A stretch of 64,000 nucleotides of DNA from Bacillus pumilus (GCF_003431975.1 NZ_CP027116.1:2418001-2482000); one strand, 5' to 3'; positions 21,347-34,231 are shown, numbered from the stretch's first letter. Notes: generated by a model not told the origin, from the sequence alone. Program-made: numbers and translations.

Positions 21347-22708
21347 TTATGAGGTCATTCTCATTTTGTCTGTTTGCACATCATCGCTCATACGGACGAA
21401 TTGTCCTTCGTTATAAGGATAGCCCGCTTTCGTGATCTTCACTTTGACCAAACGGCCAATCATGTCCTCTGTTCCTTCAAACACAACCTTCATATAGTTA
21501 TCGGTATAACCTACATATAGATTGTGGTTTCCTTCTTGTTCTTTGAAGGATTCTTCGGGAATAATCTCTAGGACATCCCCTTCATATGCTGATGCATATT
21601 CTTTCGCAAGCTGGTCAGAAAGAGCAATCAAGCGGTGGACGCGTTCGTTTTTCACATTTTCATCCACTTGATCTTCCATTCTTGCAGCTGGCGTACCTGT
21701 ACGTTTGCTGTAAGGGAATACGTGCAGCTCAGAAAATTGATGGTCTTTGACAAAATTGTACGTCTCCAAAAACTCTTCTTCTGTTTCTCCAGGGAATCCG
21801 ACAATGACATCAGAGGTCACAGCAAGACCTGGCAATGCTTGTTTCAGTTTCGTTAAACGCTCTGCAAAGAATTCCATCGTGTATTTACGGCGCATTCTTT
21901 TTAGTACAGTATTCGAGCCAGATTGAAGCGGGATGTGCAGGTGTCTGACAATTTTATCTGACTGATCAAGCACTTCAATCACTTCATCTGTAATTTGGCT
22001 GGCTTCGATAGATGAAATACGGATTCGTTTTAATCCGGCCACACGTTCATCTAGTTCTTTCAGAAGCTTCGCAAAGTTATAATCCTTTAAGTCTTCTCCG
22101 TAGCCGCCTGTGTGAATGCCTGTTAACACAATTTCTTTATAGCCGGCATCAACGAGCTGCTGGGCTTGATTGATGACTTCTTCAGGATCACGAGAACGAA
22201 GAAGTCCGCGTGCCCAAGGAATAATGCAGAATGTACAGAAATTGTTACAGCCTTCTTGGATTTTTAACGAAGCACGCGTTCTGTCTGTAAAAGCAGGAAC
22301 ATCAAGTTCTTCAAACACACGTGCTTTCATGATATTGCCAACCCCATTAATTGGCTGTCTTTCTCTCCGATATTCTTCAATGTAACCAAGTAATTTATGT
22401 CTGTCTTGTGTACCAACCACAATATCAACGCCAGGAATCGCCATGATTTCTGCTGGAGATGTTTGAGCGTAACAGCCTGTTACACAAATGACACCATCCG
22501 GGTTATGACGAATGGCTCTTCTAATGACTTGGCGGCTTTTCTTATCGCCTGTATTCGTGACCGTACATGTATTAATGACATATACGTCTGCTTTAGATTC
22601 ATACTCTTTTCTTTCATAGCCAGCTTCTTTAAACAGCTGCCAGATCGCTTCTGTTTCATAGTGATTGACCTTACAGCCAAGTGTATGGAACGCTACTGTT
22701 CCCATCAT
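21347..22708 (-). CDS. mtaB: tRNA (N6-L-threonylcarbamoyladenosine(37)-C2)-methylthiotransferase
   Basis: MtaB (YqeV) converts t6A37 to ms2t6A37 in tRNAs reading ANN codons. The 453-residue radical-SAM enzyme has the N-terminal UPF0004 domain with three conserved cysteines (GCKVN, NTCTVT, TGCYAQ), the radical-SAM CxxxCxxC motif in GCNNFCTFC, and a C-terminal TRAM domain. It overlaps rsmE by 4 bp. Confidence 0.96.
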   Translation of the reverse strand: MMGTVAFHTLGCKVNHYETEAIWQLFKEAGYERKEYESKADVYVINTCTVTNTGDKKSRQVIRRAIRHNPDGVICVTGCYAQTSPAEIMAIPGVDIVVGTQDRHKLLGYIEEYRRERQPINGVGNIMKARVFEELDVPAFTDRTRASLKIQEGCNNFCTFCIIPWARGLLRSRDPEEVINQAQQLVDAGYKEIVLTGIHTGGYGEDLKDYNFAKLLKELDERVAGLKRIRISSIEASQITDEVIEVLDQSDKIVRHLHIPLQSGSNTVLKRMRRKYTMEFFAERLTKLKQALPGLAVTSDVIVGFPGETEEEFLETYNFVKDHQFSELHVFPYSKRTGTPAARMEDQVDENVKNERVHRLIALSDQLAKEYASAYEGDVLEIIPEESFKEQEGNHNLYVGYTDNYMKVVFEGTEDMIGRLVKVKITKAGYPYNEGQFVRMSDDVQTDKMRMTS

Positions 22709-23475
22709 GATTCACCTCTTAATAACTCTGTTTGATAAGATATAGCAGAAAGCGCGTAAAGAGGAGCTGTTTCCGTTCTTAAAATGCGTGGTCCAAGCCC
22801 GCAAATGGCTGCACCGATCGTTTCAAGCTCGTCAATCTCCTTTTCTGCCAAACCGCCTTCTGGGCCAAAAACCACTAGCAAGGTTTGTCCGTCTTTCATC
22901 TGTTGAAGCACAGTTTGAAATCGGCTTTGCTCTCCTTCTTTCGATGATTCTTCGTATGCAACGACACATTTATCGAATTCACCAGCTAATTGAGTCAGCT
23001 CTTTAAACGTTGATACTGGATAAACATGGGGAATCATATTCCGATAGGACTGCTCGGCAGCTTCTTTGGCGATTTTCTCCCAGCGCTCTCGTTTTTTATG
23101 CGCCTTTTTTTGGTCAAGCTTTGTAATAGAACGAGCCGCTTGAAACGGGATAAATGCACTTGCGCCGAGCTCAGTGCCTTTTTGGATAATCAGCTCAAGC
23201 TTATCTCCTTTTGGGAGGCCGCTTGCAATCGCCACTTTTACCGGAAGTTCTCTGTCCTGATTTGTCCAGCCTTCAAGGTGACAAATGACTTCTTCCTTTG
23301 TTATTGTATCAATTTTACTGAGCGCTTCAAAGCCATCTGTCGTTAAGCAAAGGATGTCCTGCCCTGCTTTCATCCGCATGACATTGGAAAGGTGATGTAC
23401 ATCTTCACCTTTTATAACGACGACTCCTTTAGCGATTGCTTCTTCTTTCGTGAGGTCGATAAAATATCGTTGCAT
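22705..23475 (-). CDS. rsmE: 16S rRNA (uracil(1498)-N3)-methyltransferase
   Basis: RsmE methylates U1498 of 16S rRNA. It belongs to the SPOUT class, with the C-terminal knot segments LLVVFGPEGGLAEKEID and LGPRILRTETAPLYAL. I chose ATG at 23475 (MQRYFIDLTK), giving 256 residues, the B. subtilis length; the frame is open 17 codons further without a family match. It lies between prmA and mtaB. Confidence 0.96.
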   Translation of the reverse strand: MQRYFIDLTKEEAIAKGVVVIKGEDVHHLSNVMRMKAGQDILCLTTDGFEALSKIDTITKEEVICHLEGWTNQDRELPVKVAIASGLPKGDKLELIIQKGTELGASAFIPFQAARSITKLDQKKAHKKRERWEKIAKEAAEQSYRNMIPHVYPVSTFKELTQLAGEFDKCVVAYEESSKEGEQSRFQTVLQQMKDGQTLLVVFGPEGGLAEKEIDELETIGAAICGLGPRILRTETAPLYALSAISYQTELLRGES

Positions 23476-23498
23476 ACGTGTCCTGACACCTACTCGCT

Positions 23499-24434
23499 TT
23501 ATTTTTTCGCTATAATGCTGACCCAATCTTCCATTGACAGCACTTCTACAATGTCAAAACCTGCTTCTTCTAATGCTGTTTTGACTTGTAATTTCTTTTG
23601 TCCAATGATGCCTGATGTAATGAAATAACCATCTTTTTTCAATAAGTCATAGGCTTGATCTGTAAAGCGCAAAATCACTTCTGCCAAAATGTTGGCAACG
23701 ATCACATCACGCTCACCTGAAATTCCATCAAGTAAGTTGTTTTGTTTGACCGTCACTTGTTCGCTTACACGATTAAGCTCGATGTTTTGCTTCGCACTTT
23801 CAACCGCAACGGTGTCGAGATCAAAGGCATGAATGTCCTTTGCACCAAGCATCGCTGCTGCCACACTTAAAATCCCAGAGCCTGTTCCAACATCAATCAC
23901 CATATCGTTTTCCTTCACATAGCGTTCAAGTGCCTGGATGCAAAGAACGGTTGTTGGATGCGTACCTGTTCCAAATGCCATTCCTGGGTCCATTTCAATG
24001 ATCAATTCATCAGAATGAACAGGTGTATATTCTTCCCATGTAGGAACGATGGTAAATTTTTCTGAGATTTTGACAGGATGATAGTATTTTTTCCATGCGG
24101 TAGCCCATTCTTCTTCATTCACTTCACAAATAGACAGCGTATTTCGTCCAAGGTCAATATCGTATAGAAGAAGATTGTTGATGGCTTCTTTGATCTCATC
24201 TACCGTTTCCATCAAAAAGCTGTTCATCGGAAGATAGGCTTTCACGATGACCCCTTCATCAGGATAGTCATTCGGATCGAGCTGGTAGATCTCACCGTAT
24301 ACATTTTCACGTTCCTTGATTAAATCAAGCGGGTCCTCAATCACGACACCACTTGCACCTGCTTCATGCAAAATATTGGTGATCGGTTCCACCGCTTCAT
24401 TTGTTGTATGGACGCTAATTTCTGACCACTTCAA
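23499..24434 (-). CDS. prmA: Ribosomal protein L11 methyltransferase
   Basis: PrmA trimethylates L11. The 311-residue protein has an N-terminal substrate domain and a SAM-binding domain with [15 protein letters not shown] near residue 178. I chose the TTG at 24434 ([10 protein letters not shown]), nine bases after AAGGAG and matching the B. subtilis length; an upstream TTG three codons earlier touches the ribosome binding site. It follows dnaJ closely, as the tail of the heat-shock operon. Confidence 0.96.
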   Translation of the reverse strand: MKWSEISVHTTNEAVEPITNILHEAGASGVVIEDPLDLIKERENVYGEIYQLDPNDYPDEGVIVKAYLPMNSFLMETVDEIKEAINNLLLYDIDLGRNTLSICEVNEEEWATAWKKYYHPVKISEKFTIVPTWEEYTPVHSDELIIEMDPGMAFGTGTHPTTVLCIQALERYVKENDMVIDVGTGSGILSVAAAMLGAKDIHAFDLDTVAVESAKQNIELNRVSEQVTVKQNNLLDGISGERDVIVANILAEVILRFTDQAYDLLKKDGYFITSGIIGQKKLQVKTALEEAGFDIVEVLSMEDWVSIIAKK

Positions 24435-24456
24435 TACTACCAACTCCTTATCCGTC

Positions 24457-25590
24457 TTACTCGCCTTTAAATGCGCGTTTTACCTTATCGAAAAAACTCA
24501 TTTCTTGTTCGTCCGGTTTATTCCCGCTCACTTCAGCAAATTTTCTGATGATATCTTTTTGATTGTCTGTTAAATTTGTCGGTGTGACGACTCGTACGAC
24601 GATATGCTGATCGCCTTGACCATAGCCACGTACATTTTTCACACCTTTTCCTTTGAGTCTAAACTTCGTACCAGTTTGTGTGCCAGCAGGAACTTTCAAT
24701 TTCACTTTACCATGTAGTGTTGGTACTTCAATTTCGTCACCTAATGCAGCCTGCGCAAAGGTTAGCGGCATTTCGCAGTAGATGTCATCTCCGTCACGTT
24801 CGAAGAATTCATGCGCACGCACATGGAATACAACAAACAGATCGCCTGGAGGTCCTCCATTTACACCTGGTTCCCCTTGACCAGACACTCTGAGCTGCTG
24901 ACCGTCGTCAACACCTGCTGGAATCGTCACATTGATTTTCTTACGCTTACGCACTTTACCAGAGCCGCCACATGTAGAACATTTGTGATCGATTTGTTTT
25001 CCTGTTCCACTACAGTAGTTACACACTCTGCGGTTGACTACTTTACCAAACGGCGTTGATTGTTCCACATTTAATTGACCTGAGCCGCCGCAATGTGAAC
25101 AAGTCTTCGCTTCTGTCCCAGGCTTTGCACCTGATCCATGACATGTTTCACATGATTCCTCGCGAGGAATCTCAATCGTTGCTTCTTTCCCAAATGCCGC
25201 TTCTTCAAAAGAAAGCGTCATTGTATATTGCAGGTCTGCTCCTTGACGCGGTGCATTTGGATCTCTTCTTCTGGCTCCGCCGCCAAAAATACTTGAGAAG
25301 ATGTCATCAAAGCCGCCGAAGCCGCCAAAGTCTCCTCCACCACCAAAACCGCCGCCGCCAAAGCCTTGGTTTGGATCAGTATGACCGAACTGGTCATATT
25401 GCGACCGCTTTTGATCATCAGATAGGGCTTCATAGGCTTCTTTTACTTCTTTGAATTTCTCATCTGAGCCCGCTTCTTTATTAATATCAGGGTGATACTT
25501 TTTTGAAAGCTTGCGGTATGCCTTTTTGATCTCGTCTTTTGAGGCGCTCTTACTCACGCCAAGCACTTCATAGTAATCACGCTTACTCAT
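24457..25590 (-). CDS. dnaJ: Chaperone DnaJ
   Basis: DnaJ is the Hsp40 co-chaperone of DnaK. The 377-residue protein has the J domain with KYHPDIN, a Gly/Phe-rich linker ([19 protein letters not shown]), a zinc domain with four CxxCxGxG repeats ([32 protein letters not shown]), and the C-terminal substrate domains. It is separated from dnaK by a 165-bp gap that contains a terminator. Confidence 0.98.
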   Translation of the reverse strand: MSKRDYYEVLGVSKSASKDEIKKAYRKLSKKYHPDINKEAGSDEKFKEVKEAYEALSDDQKRSQYDQFGHTDPNQGFGGGGFGGGGDFGGFGGFDDIFSSIFGGGARRRDPNAPRQGADLQYTMTLSFEEAAFGKEATIEIPREESCETCHGSGAKPGTEAKTCSHCGGSGQLNVEQSTPFGKVVNRRVCNYCSGTGKQIDHKCSTCGGSGKVRKRKKINVTIPAGVDDGQQLRVSGQGEPGVNGGPPGDLFVVFHVRAHEFFERDGDDIYCEMPLTFAQAALGDEIEVPTLHGKVKLKVPAGTQTGTKFRLKGKGVKNVRGYGQGDQHIVVRVVTPTNLTDNQKDIIRKFAEVSGNKPDEQEMSFFDKVKRAFKGE

Positions 25591-25671
25591 CTCTTCACAC
25601 TCCCGATTTTCTCACATAAATACGATTGTATCATTTTGATTTGACCTTTTTCAATTCCTTTCATCGTTGAA

Positions 25672-25712
25672 AAGAAAAAAAGTCAAAGCCAAGAGATCCT
25701 GACTTTGACTTT
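25672..25712 (-). terminator. Intercistronic terminator between dnaK and dnaJ
   Basis: On the minus strand AAAGTCAAAG and CTTTGACTTT form a perfect 10-bp stem with a 14-base loop, followed by TTTTTC. It should reduce dnaJ expression relative to dnaK; a stem-loop in this gap is also known in B. subtilis. Confidence 0.8.
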
Positions 25713-25755
25713 CTGACGAGTACGTTTCAGCAGTCTTTTTCAAAAGTAAAGGTGA

Positions 25756-27618
<1,863 letters not shown>

Positions 27619-28176
27619 TTATTGATTTACTTTTACCATTGATGGACGAATAACTCGGTCTTTGAGTATATAGCCCTTTTGCAATTCTTCTACTACGATG
27701 TTTGAATCGAAGTTTTCATCTTCAACTTGCATGACGGCTTGATGAAGGTTTGGATCGAACTCTTTGCCGACAGCTTCAATTGGTTCAACGCCTTCATTTT
27801 TCAACGCTTCTACCAGCTGGCGGTAAACCATTTGCATTCCTTCTAACAAACTTTTCGTCTGCTCATTGTCTGGATCAATTCCAAGCGCTCTTTCAAAGTT
27901 GTCAAGAGCTGGGAGAAGATCGCTGACAACATGTTGAGAACGATATTTTTGCACGGTCTCCACTTCAGTTCGAGCACGGCGTTTATAGTTTTCAAAATCT
28001 GCTTGAACACGCAGAATCTTGTTTTCTTTTTCATCTAGAAGCTGCTGCAATTCATCAATTTTCTCTTGGAAGGCAGACTGTTCATCTTGTGTTACTTCCT
28101 CAGTATCTGCTTGAACTGCTTCTTCTTGTGCTTCAACCTCTGCTTCTTGCTCAGGTGTCTGTTTTTCTTCTGACAT
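27619..28176 (-). CDS. grpE: Nucleotide exchange factor GrpE
   Basis: GrpE releases ADP from DnaK. The 185-residue protein has an acidic, glutamine/glutamate-rich N-terminus, a long coiled coil (about residues 35-85) and the C-terminal beta domain with [24 protein letters not shown] at 28176 follows GGAGGTG by six bases. It lies between hrcA and dnaK; a small GGGGC/GCCCC hairpin sits in the gap to hrcA. Confidence 0.97.
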   Translation of the reverse strand: MSEEKQTPEQEAEVEAQEEAVQADTEEVTQDEQSAFQEKIDELQQLLDEKENKILRVQADFENYKRRARTEVETVQKYRSQHVVSDLLPALDNFERALGIDPDNEQTKSLLEGMQMVYRQLVEALKNEGVEPIEAVGKEFDPNLHQAVMQVEDENFDSNIVVEELQKGYILKDRVIRPSMVKVNQ

Positions 28177-28239
28177 TGTGTTCACCTCCCTCAAAAGATT
28201 CTAAAATCCGAAGGGGCTGTGCCCCTATCTTTTATCACC

Positions 28240-29271
28240 CTACTCATCATACAAATTGGAAAGTGCGTTTGACAAGTCTTTTGATACATGATGCAAAAGA
28301 CTGACCACCCGCCCGTAGTCCATACGGGTTGGTCCGATGATGGCAATGGAGCCGAGTGATTTGTGATCAATCGAATAAGTGGCTGTGATCAAGCTGCAAT
28401 TCTCCATTGCTTCCAAATTGTTTTCTGAACCGATTTTAATGGTGATTCCTTGCTGGTTTGGATGAAACAGCTGCATGACATCCTTTTTTTGCTCAATCAG
28501 CATCATGAGTGAGCGAATGCGGTCGATGTCATGAAATTCTGGCTGATTCAGCATATTAATCTTCCCGCCAAAGAAAAGTTTTGATTCATTTTGTGTTGAA
28601 GTAAAAGTGTTGCCCAGCGCATCTAAAATGTGATCATAATCTTTTAAATGCGTGCGTAGAAGCATCACGACTTCTTTATACATCCTGTCCTTCAGCTGGT
28701 CCATTGGGACGCCAGCTAAGCGGCTATTCAAAATATTCATCAGCTTCTCAATATCGGAGACATCGAGATACTCAGAGAAGGTAATGGTTTTGTTTTCAAC
28801 GTGCCCGCTGTCCGTAATCATAATCGCTACTGCTTTGTTTGGCTGAACCGGGACAAGCTGAATTTGCTTTAATCGATTTTCACTTAGCTTTGGACCAAGC
28901 ACAATCGAAGTATAGTTTGTGAGATCTGATAAAATTTCCGCCGATTTTTGAACTGTTTTTTCCAGCTCAAAAATTTTCTCCTGAAACGCCGATTGGATGA
29001 GCACAAGCTCTTTAGACGACAGTTTACGCGGAGAGAGCAAATGATCTACATAATAACGATATCCTTTTTCTGAAGGAATTCTTCCTGATGAAGAATGGGT
29101 TTTTTCAATAAAACCAAGTTCCTCCAAATCAGCCATTTCGTTTCTTATCGTCGCAGAGCTGAATGTGATGTCTTCTTTTTTAGAAAGAGTCCTTGATCCA
29201 ACTGGCTGCGCCGAGCGAATAAAGTCATTAATGATGACTTGCAGAATCAAAAGCTGACGATTTGTTAACAT
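28240..29271 (-). CDS. hrcA: Heat-inducible transcription repressor HrcA
   Basis: HrcA represses class I heat-shock genes by binding CIRCE, with activity assisted by GroEL. The 343-residue protein has an N-terminal winged helix ([17 protein letters not shown], then [20 protein letters not shown]) and the C-terminal regulatory domain. ATG at 29271 (MLTNRQ) gives the B. subtilis length; seven further in-frame codons exist upstream. A CIRCE element overlaps its leader, so the operon is autoregulated. Confidence 0.97.
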   Translation of the reverse strand: MLTNRQLLILQVIINDFIRSAQPVGSRTLSKKEDITFSSATIRNEMADLEELGFIEKTHSSSGRIPSEKGYRYYVDHLLSPRKLSSKELVLIQSAFQEKIFELEKTVQKSAEILSDLTNYTSIVLGPKLSENRLKQIQLVPVQPNKAVAIMITDSGHVENKTITFSEYLDVSDIEKLMNILNSRLAGVPMDQLKDRMYKEVVMLLRTHLKDYDHILDALGNTFTSTQNESKLFFGGKINMLNQPEFHDIDRIRSLMMLIEQKKDVMQLFHPNQQGITIKIGSENNLEAMENCSLITATYSIDHKSLGSIAIIGPTRMDYGRVVSLLHHVSKDLSNALSNLYDE

Positions 29272-29285
29272 CATCATCACCCCTG

Positions 29286-29312
29286 TTAGCACTCTCTTTC
29301 AACGAGTGCTAA
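29286..29312. promoter_or_regulatory. CIRCE operator
   Basis: TTAGCACTC (29286-29294), nine bases, GAGTGCTAA (29304-29312): a perfect match to the CIRCE inverted repeat bound by HrcA. It lies 15 bp upstream of the hrcA start. Confidence 0.98.
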
Positions 29313-29339
29313 TTGTATAAACAAAATTACCAAACTCAA
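29312..29339 (-). promoter_or_regulatory. Sigma-A promoter of the hrcA-grpE-dnaK-dnaJ operon
   Basis: On the minus strand TTGAGT (29339-29334) is followed after 16 nt by TACAAT (29317-29312), touching the CIRCE element, so bound HrcA would cover the transcription start. A second possible pair (TTGACA then TAATTT) lies about 15 bp upstream; I cannot tell which is used. Confidence 0.65.
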
Positions 29340-29352
29340 ATTAAAATGTCAA

Positions 29353-30492
29353 TTATAACTCACCGAGAAACGCTTGAAATACTTCATTCCCTAACAATTT
29401 TCCTTTTCTTGTTAAACGAATTCCGATGTCATCTTTTACAATGAGACCTTTTTCTTCTAAATCTTCAAGAACAGAGGAAAAAAGAACTTCTGGTGTAGCA
29501 CCATATTTGGCTTGGAAATCGGCACTTTTCACCCCTTCGATTTTTCGAAGACCTAAAAACATTTCTTCTTCTATCTGTTCTGCTTTTGTGACTTGATGCG
29601 TTTCTTTATATGGGAACCCTGTTTGCTCAATCAGCTCCAAGTAATGCTTCACTGGCCCTGCGTTCACATTTCGGACGCCATCTACATACCCGTGTGCCCC
29701 TGCACCAAAACCGAAGTAATCTTCATTGCTCCAATAGGTGAGGTTATGCTGGCTTTCAAAGCCTGGTTTGGCGTAATTACTGATTTCGTATTGCTTTAAT
29801 CCATGGCGCTCCATTTCATCCATCACAAGCTCATACATTTCAGCCTCACGTTCTTGAGGCGGTAAATGCAGTTTTCCTTTTTGCATTAAGTTGTAAAACA
29901 CCGTTTTCGGCTCCACAATCAGTGAGTAGACAGAATAATGCTCTGCTCCTAATAAGAAAGCTGTCTCAAGTGAATTCATGACATGATGCTTTTCTTGATG
30001 CGGCAAGCCAAACATGAGGTCAAGGCTAATGTTGTCAAATCCAACCTCTCTTGCTCGCTGGAAGGACGTGAGGACATCTTTCTTTTGATGAACTCGTCCG
30101 ATTTTTTTGAGTAAATCATCTTCAAAGGTTTGGACGCCAAAGCTTAGCCGATTGACGCCGGATGCTTTTAATACATGCAATTTTTCGAGTGATAATTCAT
30201 CTGGGTTCGCTTCCACTGCAAATTCAACCAGTTTTTTTGTCGGCTTCAACACACGGTGGATGCTGTTCATGAGCTGATCCAGCTGGCTGACGGTCAGGGA
30301 TGTCGGCGTTCCTCCACCAATAAAGATTGTCTTTAGTTCTTGCTCGCCTTTTTGATCGATCGTATGCTGCATCTCTTTTTCAAGTGCCGCTAAATATTCA
30401 TCGACTGGCTGCGTTTTAATGAAAAATTTATTGAAATCACAATAGTGGCAAATGTGCTCACAAAATGGAATGTGAATGTATGCTGCTTTCAT
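29353..30492 (-). CDS. hemW: Radical-SAM heme chaperone HemW (annotated hemN in B. subtilis)
   Basis: This 379-residue HemN-like radical-SAM protein has CEHICHYCDF (CxxxCxxC) in its first 30 residues, GGGTPTSL for SAM binding, and a C-terminal HemN domain. HemW-type proteins bind heme; oxidase activity of this subgroup is doubtful. ATG at 30492 follows AAGGTG. It lies between lepA and hrcA. Confidence 0.93.
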   Translation of the reverse strand: MKAAYIHIPFCEHICHYCDFNKFFIKTQPVDEYLAALEKEMQHTIDQKGEQELKTIFIGGGTPTSLTVSQLDQLMNSIHRVLKPTKKLVEFAVEANPDELSLEKLHVLKASGVNRLSFGVQTFEDDLLKKIGRVHQKKDVLTSFQRAREVGFDNISLDLMFGLPHQEKHHVMNSLETAFLLGAEHYSVYSLIVEPKTVFYNLMQKGKLHLPPQEREAEMYELVMDEMERHGLKQYEISNYAKPGFESQHNLTYWSNEDYFGFGAGAHGYVDGVRNVNAGPVKHYLELIEQTGFPYKETHQVTKAEQIEEEMFLGLRKIEGVKSADFQAKYGATPEVLFSSVLEDLEEKGLIVKDDIGIRLTRKGKLLGNEVFQAFLGEL

Positions 30493-30513
30493 TTGAGACA
30501 CCTTCTTTACAGG

Positions 30514-30546
30514 TAAAGAGCCGCAGTTTATCGCTGCGGCACCTTT
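30514..30546 (-). terminator. Intrinsic terminator between lepA and hemW
   Basis: On the minus strand GCCGCAG and CTGCGGC form a 7-bp stem with a seven-base loop, followed by TCTTTACC. The U-tract is short, so it may be only partly effective. Confidence 0.6.
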
Positions 30547-30605
30547 GTTTGTTTTCGACTATAAACGCCAAGGCTGACATTGTAAAGCAGGTTGCCTTGT
30601 GGATG

Positions 30606-32444
30606 TTATTTTTTCGGTGTGCTGTCGTCCATCTTCAGCACAGCCATGAATGCTTCTTGCGGGACTTCAACAGAACCCACTTGCTTCATGCGCTTTTTCC
30701 CTTCTTTTTGCTTCTCAAGAAGCTTTCTTTTCCGGGAAATGTCTCCACCGTAACATTTTGCAAGTACGTTTTTACGCATCGCTTTAATGGTAGAACGAGC
30801 CACGATTTTTTGACCAATCGCCGCCTGAACTGGTACTTCAAAGTGCTGGCGTGGAATGAGTTCTTTCAGCTTTTCTACGATGATCTTGCCTCGTTCATAT
30901 GCGTAATCGCGGTGAACAATAAAGGAAAGGGCATCGATTTTTTCGCTATTCAGCATGATGTCCATTTTCACTAGAGTAGATGGGCGATAGCCAATCAGCT
31001 CATAGTCAAATGATGCATAGCCTTTTGTGTTGGACTTTAGCTGGTCAAAGAATTCGTACACGATCTCTGCCAAAGGGATTTCGTACACAATGCTTACGCG
31101 GTTTGCATCAAGGTATTGCATGTCAATGAAATGACCGCGCTTTCCTTGGCAAAGCTCCATGACTGAGCCTACATAGTCATTCGGCACCATCATCGTCGCT
31201 TTCACGTATGGTTCTTCAATTCGCTCAATCTTTTGCGGATCAGGCAAATTGGATGGGTTATCTACAACGATTTTTTCTCCGTCTGTCATATACACATCGT
31301 AAATAACACTTGGCGCTGTCGTAATGAGGTCGATTTTAAATTCACGCTCAATCCGTTCTTGGATGATTTCCATATGAAGCATTCCAAGGAAGCCGCAGCG
31401 GAAGCCGAAGCCAAGTGCTTGGGATGTCTCTGCCTCATATTGAAGTGAAGAATCATTTAATTCAAGCTTTTCTAACGCTTCACGCAAGTCGTTATATTTC
31501 GCTGTGTCGATTGGATAAAGGCCGCAGTACACCATTGGGTTCAGCTTTCTGTATCCAGGCAGAGCTTCTTTCGCAGGGTTTTCCGCACTTGTAATCGTAT
31601 CCCCTACACGTGTATCTCCGACATTTTTAATCGCAGCTGTTAAGTAGCCAACATCTCCCACGGTGAGTTCGTCTGTTGGCATCGCTTTCGGTGTGAAAAC
31701 GCCGACTTCAAGTACTTCAAACTCTTTACCTGTCGCCATCATTTTGATTTTCTGACCAGGTTTTACGGTGCCTTCAACAATTCGTATGTACGCAATAACA
31801 CCGCGATACGCATCGTAGAGGGAATCAAAAATAAGGGCTTGAAGCGGTGCTTCTGGATCTCCAGCAGGTGCCGGTACCTTTTCAACGATTTGTTCTAAAA
31901 TATCCTCGATCCCAATGCCCGCCTTAGCAGAGGTGAGAACAGCTTCAGACGCATCCAACCCGATGACATCTTCAATTTCTGCTCTTACTCGTTCAGGTTC
32001 TGCACTTGGCAGATCGATTTTATTGATAATCGGAAGAATTTCTAAGTTGTTATCAAGAGCTAAATAAACATTCGCAAGTGTCTGTGCTTCAATTCCTTGT
32101 GCTGCATCTACTACAAGAATGGCACCTTCACAAGCAGCTAGGCTTCGAGATACCTCATAGGTGAAGTCGACATGCCCTGGTGTATCAATCAGGTGCATAA
32201 TATATTCTTCTCCATCCTTCGCCTTATATTTCAGCTGGACAGAGTTTAATTTAATCGTTATGCCGCGTTCACGCTCTAAGTCCATGGAATCAAGTAATTG
32301 TTCTTTCATTTCTCGCTGTGTAATCGTCGCTGTTTTTTCTAATATACGGTCAGCCAATGTAGATTTCCCATGGTCAATATGGGCGATAATGGAGAAATTT
32401 CGAATTCTTGATTGCCGTTCTAATCGTTTTTCTTTATCTGTCAC
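30606..32444 (-). CDS. lepA: Elongation factor 4 (LepA)
   Basis: LepA is a ribosome-associated GTPase. The 612-residue protein has G1 [10 protein letters not shown]3 [22 protein letters not shown]4 NKID and the LepA-specific C-terminal domain ([15 protein letters not shown], then [18 protein letters not shown]). It lies between yqxA and hemW as in B. subtilis. Confidence 0.98.
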   Translation of the reverse strand: MTDKEKRLERQSRIRNFSIIAHIDHGKSTLADRILEKTATITQREMKEQLLDSMDLERERGITIKLNSVQLKYKAKDGEEYIMHLIDTPGHVDFTYEVSRSLAACEGAILVVDAAQGIEAQTLANVYLALDNNLEILPIINKIDLPSAEPERVRAEIEDVIGLDASEAVLTSAKAGIGIEDILEQIVEKVPAPAGDPEAPLQALIFDSLYDAYRGVIAYIRIVEGTVKPGQKIKMMATGKEFEVLEVGVFTPKAMPTDELTVGDVGYLTAAIKNVGDTRVGDTITSAENPAKEALPGYRKLNPMVYCGLYPIDTAKYNDLREALEKLELNDSSLQYEAETSQALGFGFRCGFLGMLHMEIIQERIEREFKIDLITTAPSVIYDVYMTDGEKIVVDNPSNLPDPQKIERIEEPYVKATMMVPNDYVGSVMELCQGKRGHFIDMQYLDANRVSIVYEIPLAEIVYEFFDQLKSNTKGYASFDYELIGYRPSTLVKMDIMLNSEKIDALSFIVHRDYAYERGKIIVEKLKELIPRQHFEVPVQAAIGQKIVARSTIKAMRKNVLAKCYGGDISRKRKLLEKQKEGKKRMKQVGSVEVPQEAFMAVLKMDDSTPKK

Positions 32445-32527
32445 AATCTATCACTCCTACTATAAAACGCGGGTTGCGCTAGCTTAGATTATATCAATAG
32501 GGATGTAAAGATTCAATCGAAATCAAG

Positions 32528-32555
32528 AAAAGCCGCTCATCGATCAGCGGCTTTT
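32528..32555 (-). terminator. Intrinsic terminator after yqxA
   Basis: On the minus strand AAAAGCCGCT and AGCGGCTTTT form a 10-bp stem around an eight-base loop. The palindrome is symmetric, but only minus-strand genes flank it. Confidence 0.8.
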
Positions 32556-32610
32556 ATCAAAAGGATGATATCTCATAAAATAAAATCCATATAGTGTTCA
32601 ATTGATTGGT

Positions 32611-32976
32611 TTATTTCCCATTCACCCAATCATAAAGAGAACGCGCTGCATGTGTCATGCCATCAGATAGCGCTTTTCCTGCCTTGGAGAAGGCATTAAA
32701 GCTCTCTATTTCCTCAAGCTGCTTTTGTTTTTCGGCAAGATCTTTTTCTGTAACAGCCGTTCCTAAAATGGACGCTTCTCTTTCTTTGTCGTCGTTCATT
32801 TGAATGGAGAAAGCACCTTTTAATTGCGGATCATGGTAGCCCTTCATTTGCAGCATGCCATTATTCGCCTGCTGCATTCCTAAAAAGACGCCAAACAGCA
32901 AGACCAATCCTAAAATAATGGTTTTTCCGATAAATGAACCCATGCCCGTCACCACCTTAAGAACGTTTTTTCTCAT
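32611..32976 (-). CDS. yqxA: YqxA family protein (downstream of spoIIP)
   Basis: This 121-residue protein has one N-terminal membrane helix (FIGKTIILGLVLLFGVFLGMQ) and a charged, mostly helical remainder. It overlaps the end of spoIIP by about 20 bp. No function is known; co-expression with spoIIP suggests a sporulation role. Confidence 0.85.
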   Translation of the reverse strand: MRKNVLKVVTGMGSFIGKTIILGLVLLFGVFLGMQQANNGMLQMKGYHDPQLKGAFSIQMNDDKEREASILGTAVTEKDLAEKQKQLEEIESFNAFSKAGKALSDGMTHAARSLYDWVNGK

Positions 32977-34165
32977 CCTTTGCTCTGCCGTTCACCTTTT
33001 CTGCGTCCCAGAAAATATCGCTGAAAATATCTGCTGCTGCATTGGATGAATTTTTTAATTCTTCCATATTATTATCTACTCCGCCAAATTCTAAAAGAAG
33101 GGCTTTGTCAGATAAATCCTGATTATAGATTCCATTATCACCAATTTCTCCTTTGGCAAACACACCGACACTGAGACCTTTATATTTTTTCTCCATCAAA
33201 TGGTGGAACTCTGTCGCAAGCTTTAGATTTTTCTCATAGCTTTGATTCTTCTTTCCGACAACAAATGCAATTCTCGCATATTTTTTCCCTTTGATCTCGA
33301 CAGTGGTGTCTTTCTTTCTTCTTGAATCGCGGTGGATATCAATTAAATATTCGAGGTCATCATTTTTCGCTAAGGCTTCTTTTACGACCAATCTTGATTC
33401 ATTATAAGACTGGGGATACTTTAATCCTTTTTGCAGAAGCCGTTTTTCAATTTCAGTTTTGTCGACCGTATTTCCGATTCCTTGCTGATCCAGCGCTTTT
33501 CCGAACATGTCACCGACAAGGGTAACGTTCACTTTTGAGTGCCGTGCATTGTTTGGATTCGTTTCTCCTTTTAAAAATGGTAAATATGATTCCGTATTAT
33601 GTGTGTGATAAATGTAAACGGCTTTCCGTTTTCCTGTCGACCGGTCCGGCTCTTTCGCAGGCTTTTTCGGCACGTCTTTGTCGAGCTTGTCCAGCTCAGC
33701 CAGGTTTGCTTCTTTTTCATCTTTGATGACTTCACTTGGCGGCGGCGATTCCATTGGCATGTTGGTATAGTCTGTTCCTTCACCCGCTAAGATGATTTTT
33801 GTATCAAAATGTTCAAAGCCTGGCAGTTCTCTCCCTAGAAAACTACGGGGATCTTCTAAATTAATACTTGTCGCAAGCTTGAGTGACAGTCCAGAGAAAT
33901 GAAACCCTTTTTGATCTTTCGGAACTGCTGAGGCGAAATATTGGTTTTCCATGCCCATTAAGGTGGCGAAAAACGCCCCGGAAAGCTCATCTGCTACACC
34001 ATATAGCGAGGCTTGCGGTCTCAGCTCCGGCTTTAAAGATGTCAACGCTCCTGACATCACAAACACCACAACAAGAGAGGCAATAAATAAGAAAATACTT
34101 TTGACTACTTTTGTTCCATTAATCGCAACGACCAACTGTCGAGGACGGCGGGGTCTTTTTTTCAT
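32957..34165 (-). CDS. spoIIP: Stage II sporulation protein P (peptidoglycan hydrolase)
   Basis: SpoIIP is an amidase/endopeptidase that works with SpoIID and SpoIIM to thin septal peptidoglycan and drive engulfment. The 402-residue protein has an N-terminal membrane helix and the catalytic domain starting at AVYIYHTHNTESYLP (zinc-binding histidine), with IDIHRDSRRK and LLEFGGVDNN further on. It lies directly after gpr. Confidence 0.96.
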   Translation of the reverse strand: MKKRPRRPRQLVVAINGTKVVKSIFLFIASLVVVFVMSGALTSLKPELRPQASLYGVADELSGAFFATLMGMENQYFASAVPKDQKGFHFSGLSLKLATSINLEDPRSFLGRELPGFEHFDTKIILAGEGTDYTNMPMESPPPSEVIKDEKEANLAELDKLDKDVPKKPAKEPDRSTGKRKAVYIYHTHNTESYLPFLKGETNPNNARHSKVNVTLVGDMFGKALDQQGIGNTVDKTEIEKRLLQKGLKYPQSYNESRLVVKEALAKNDDLEYLIDIHRDSRRKKDTTVEIKGKKYARIAFVVGKKNQSYEKNLKLATEFHHLMEKKYKGLSVGVFAKGEIGDNGIYNQDLSDKALLLEFGGVDNNMEELKNSSNAAADIFSDIFWDAEKVNGRAKDEKKRS

Positions 34166-34231
34166 GATTTACTCCCTCCAGCACGCTTTCTAGTAATTAC
34201 ACTATGAGCGAGCTAGAGAAAGTAGAACCGA

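Noticed and set aside
23392..23628. Plus-strand frames opposite rsmE, prmA and dnaJ
   Set aside because: All lie antisense to well-recognised core genes and show no start signal or family features.
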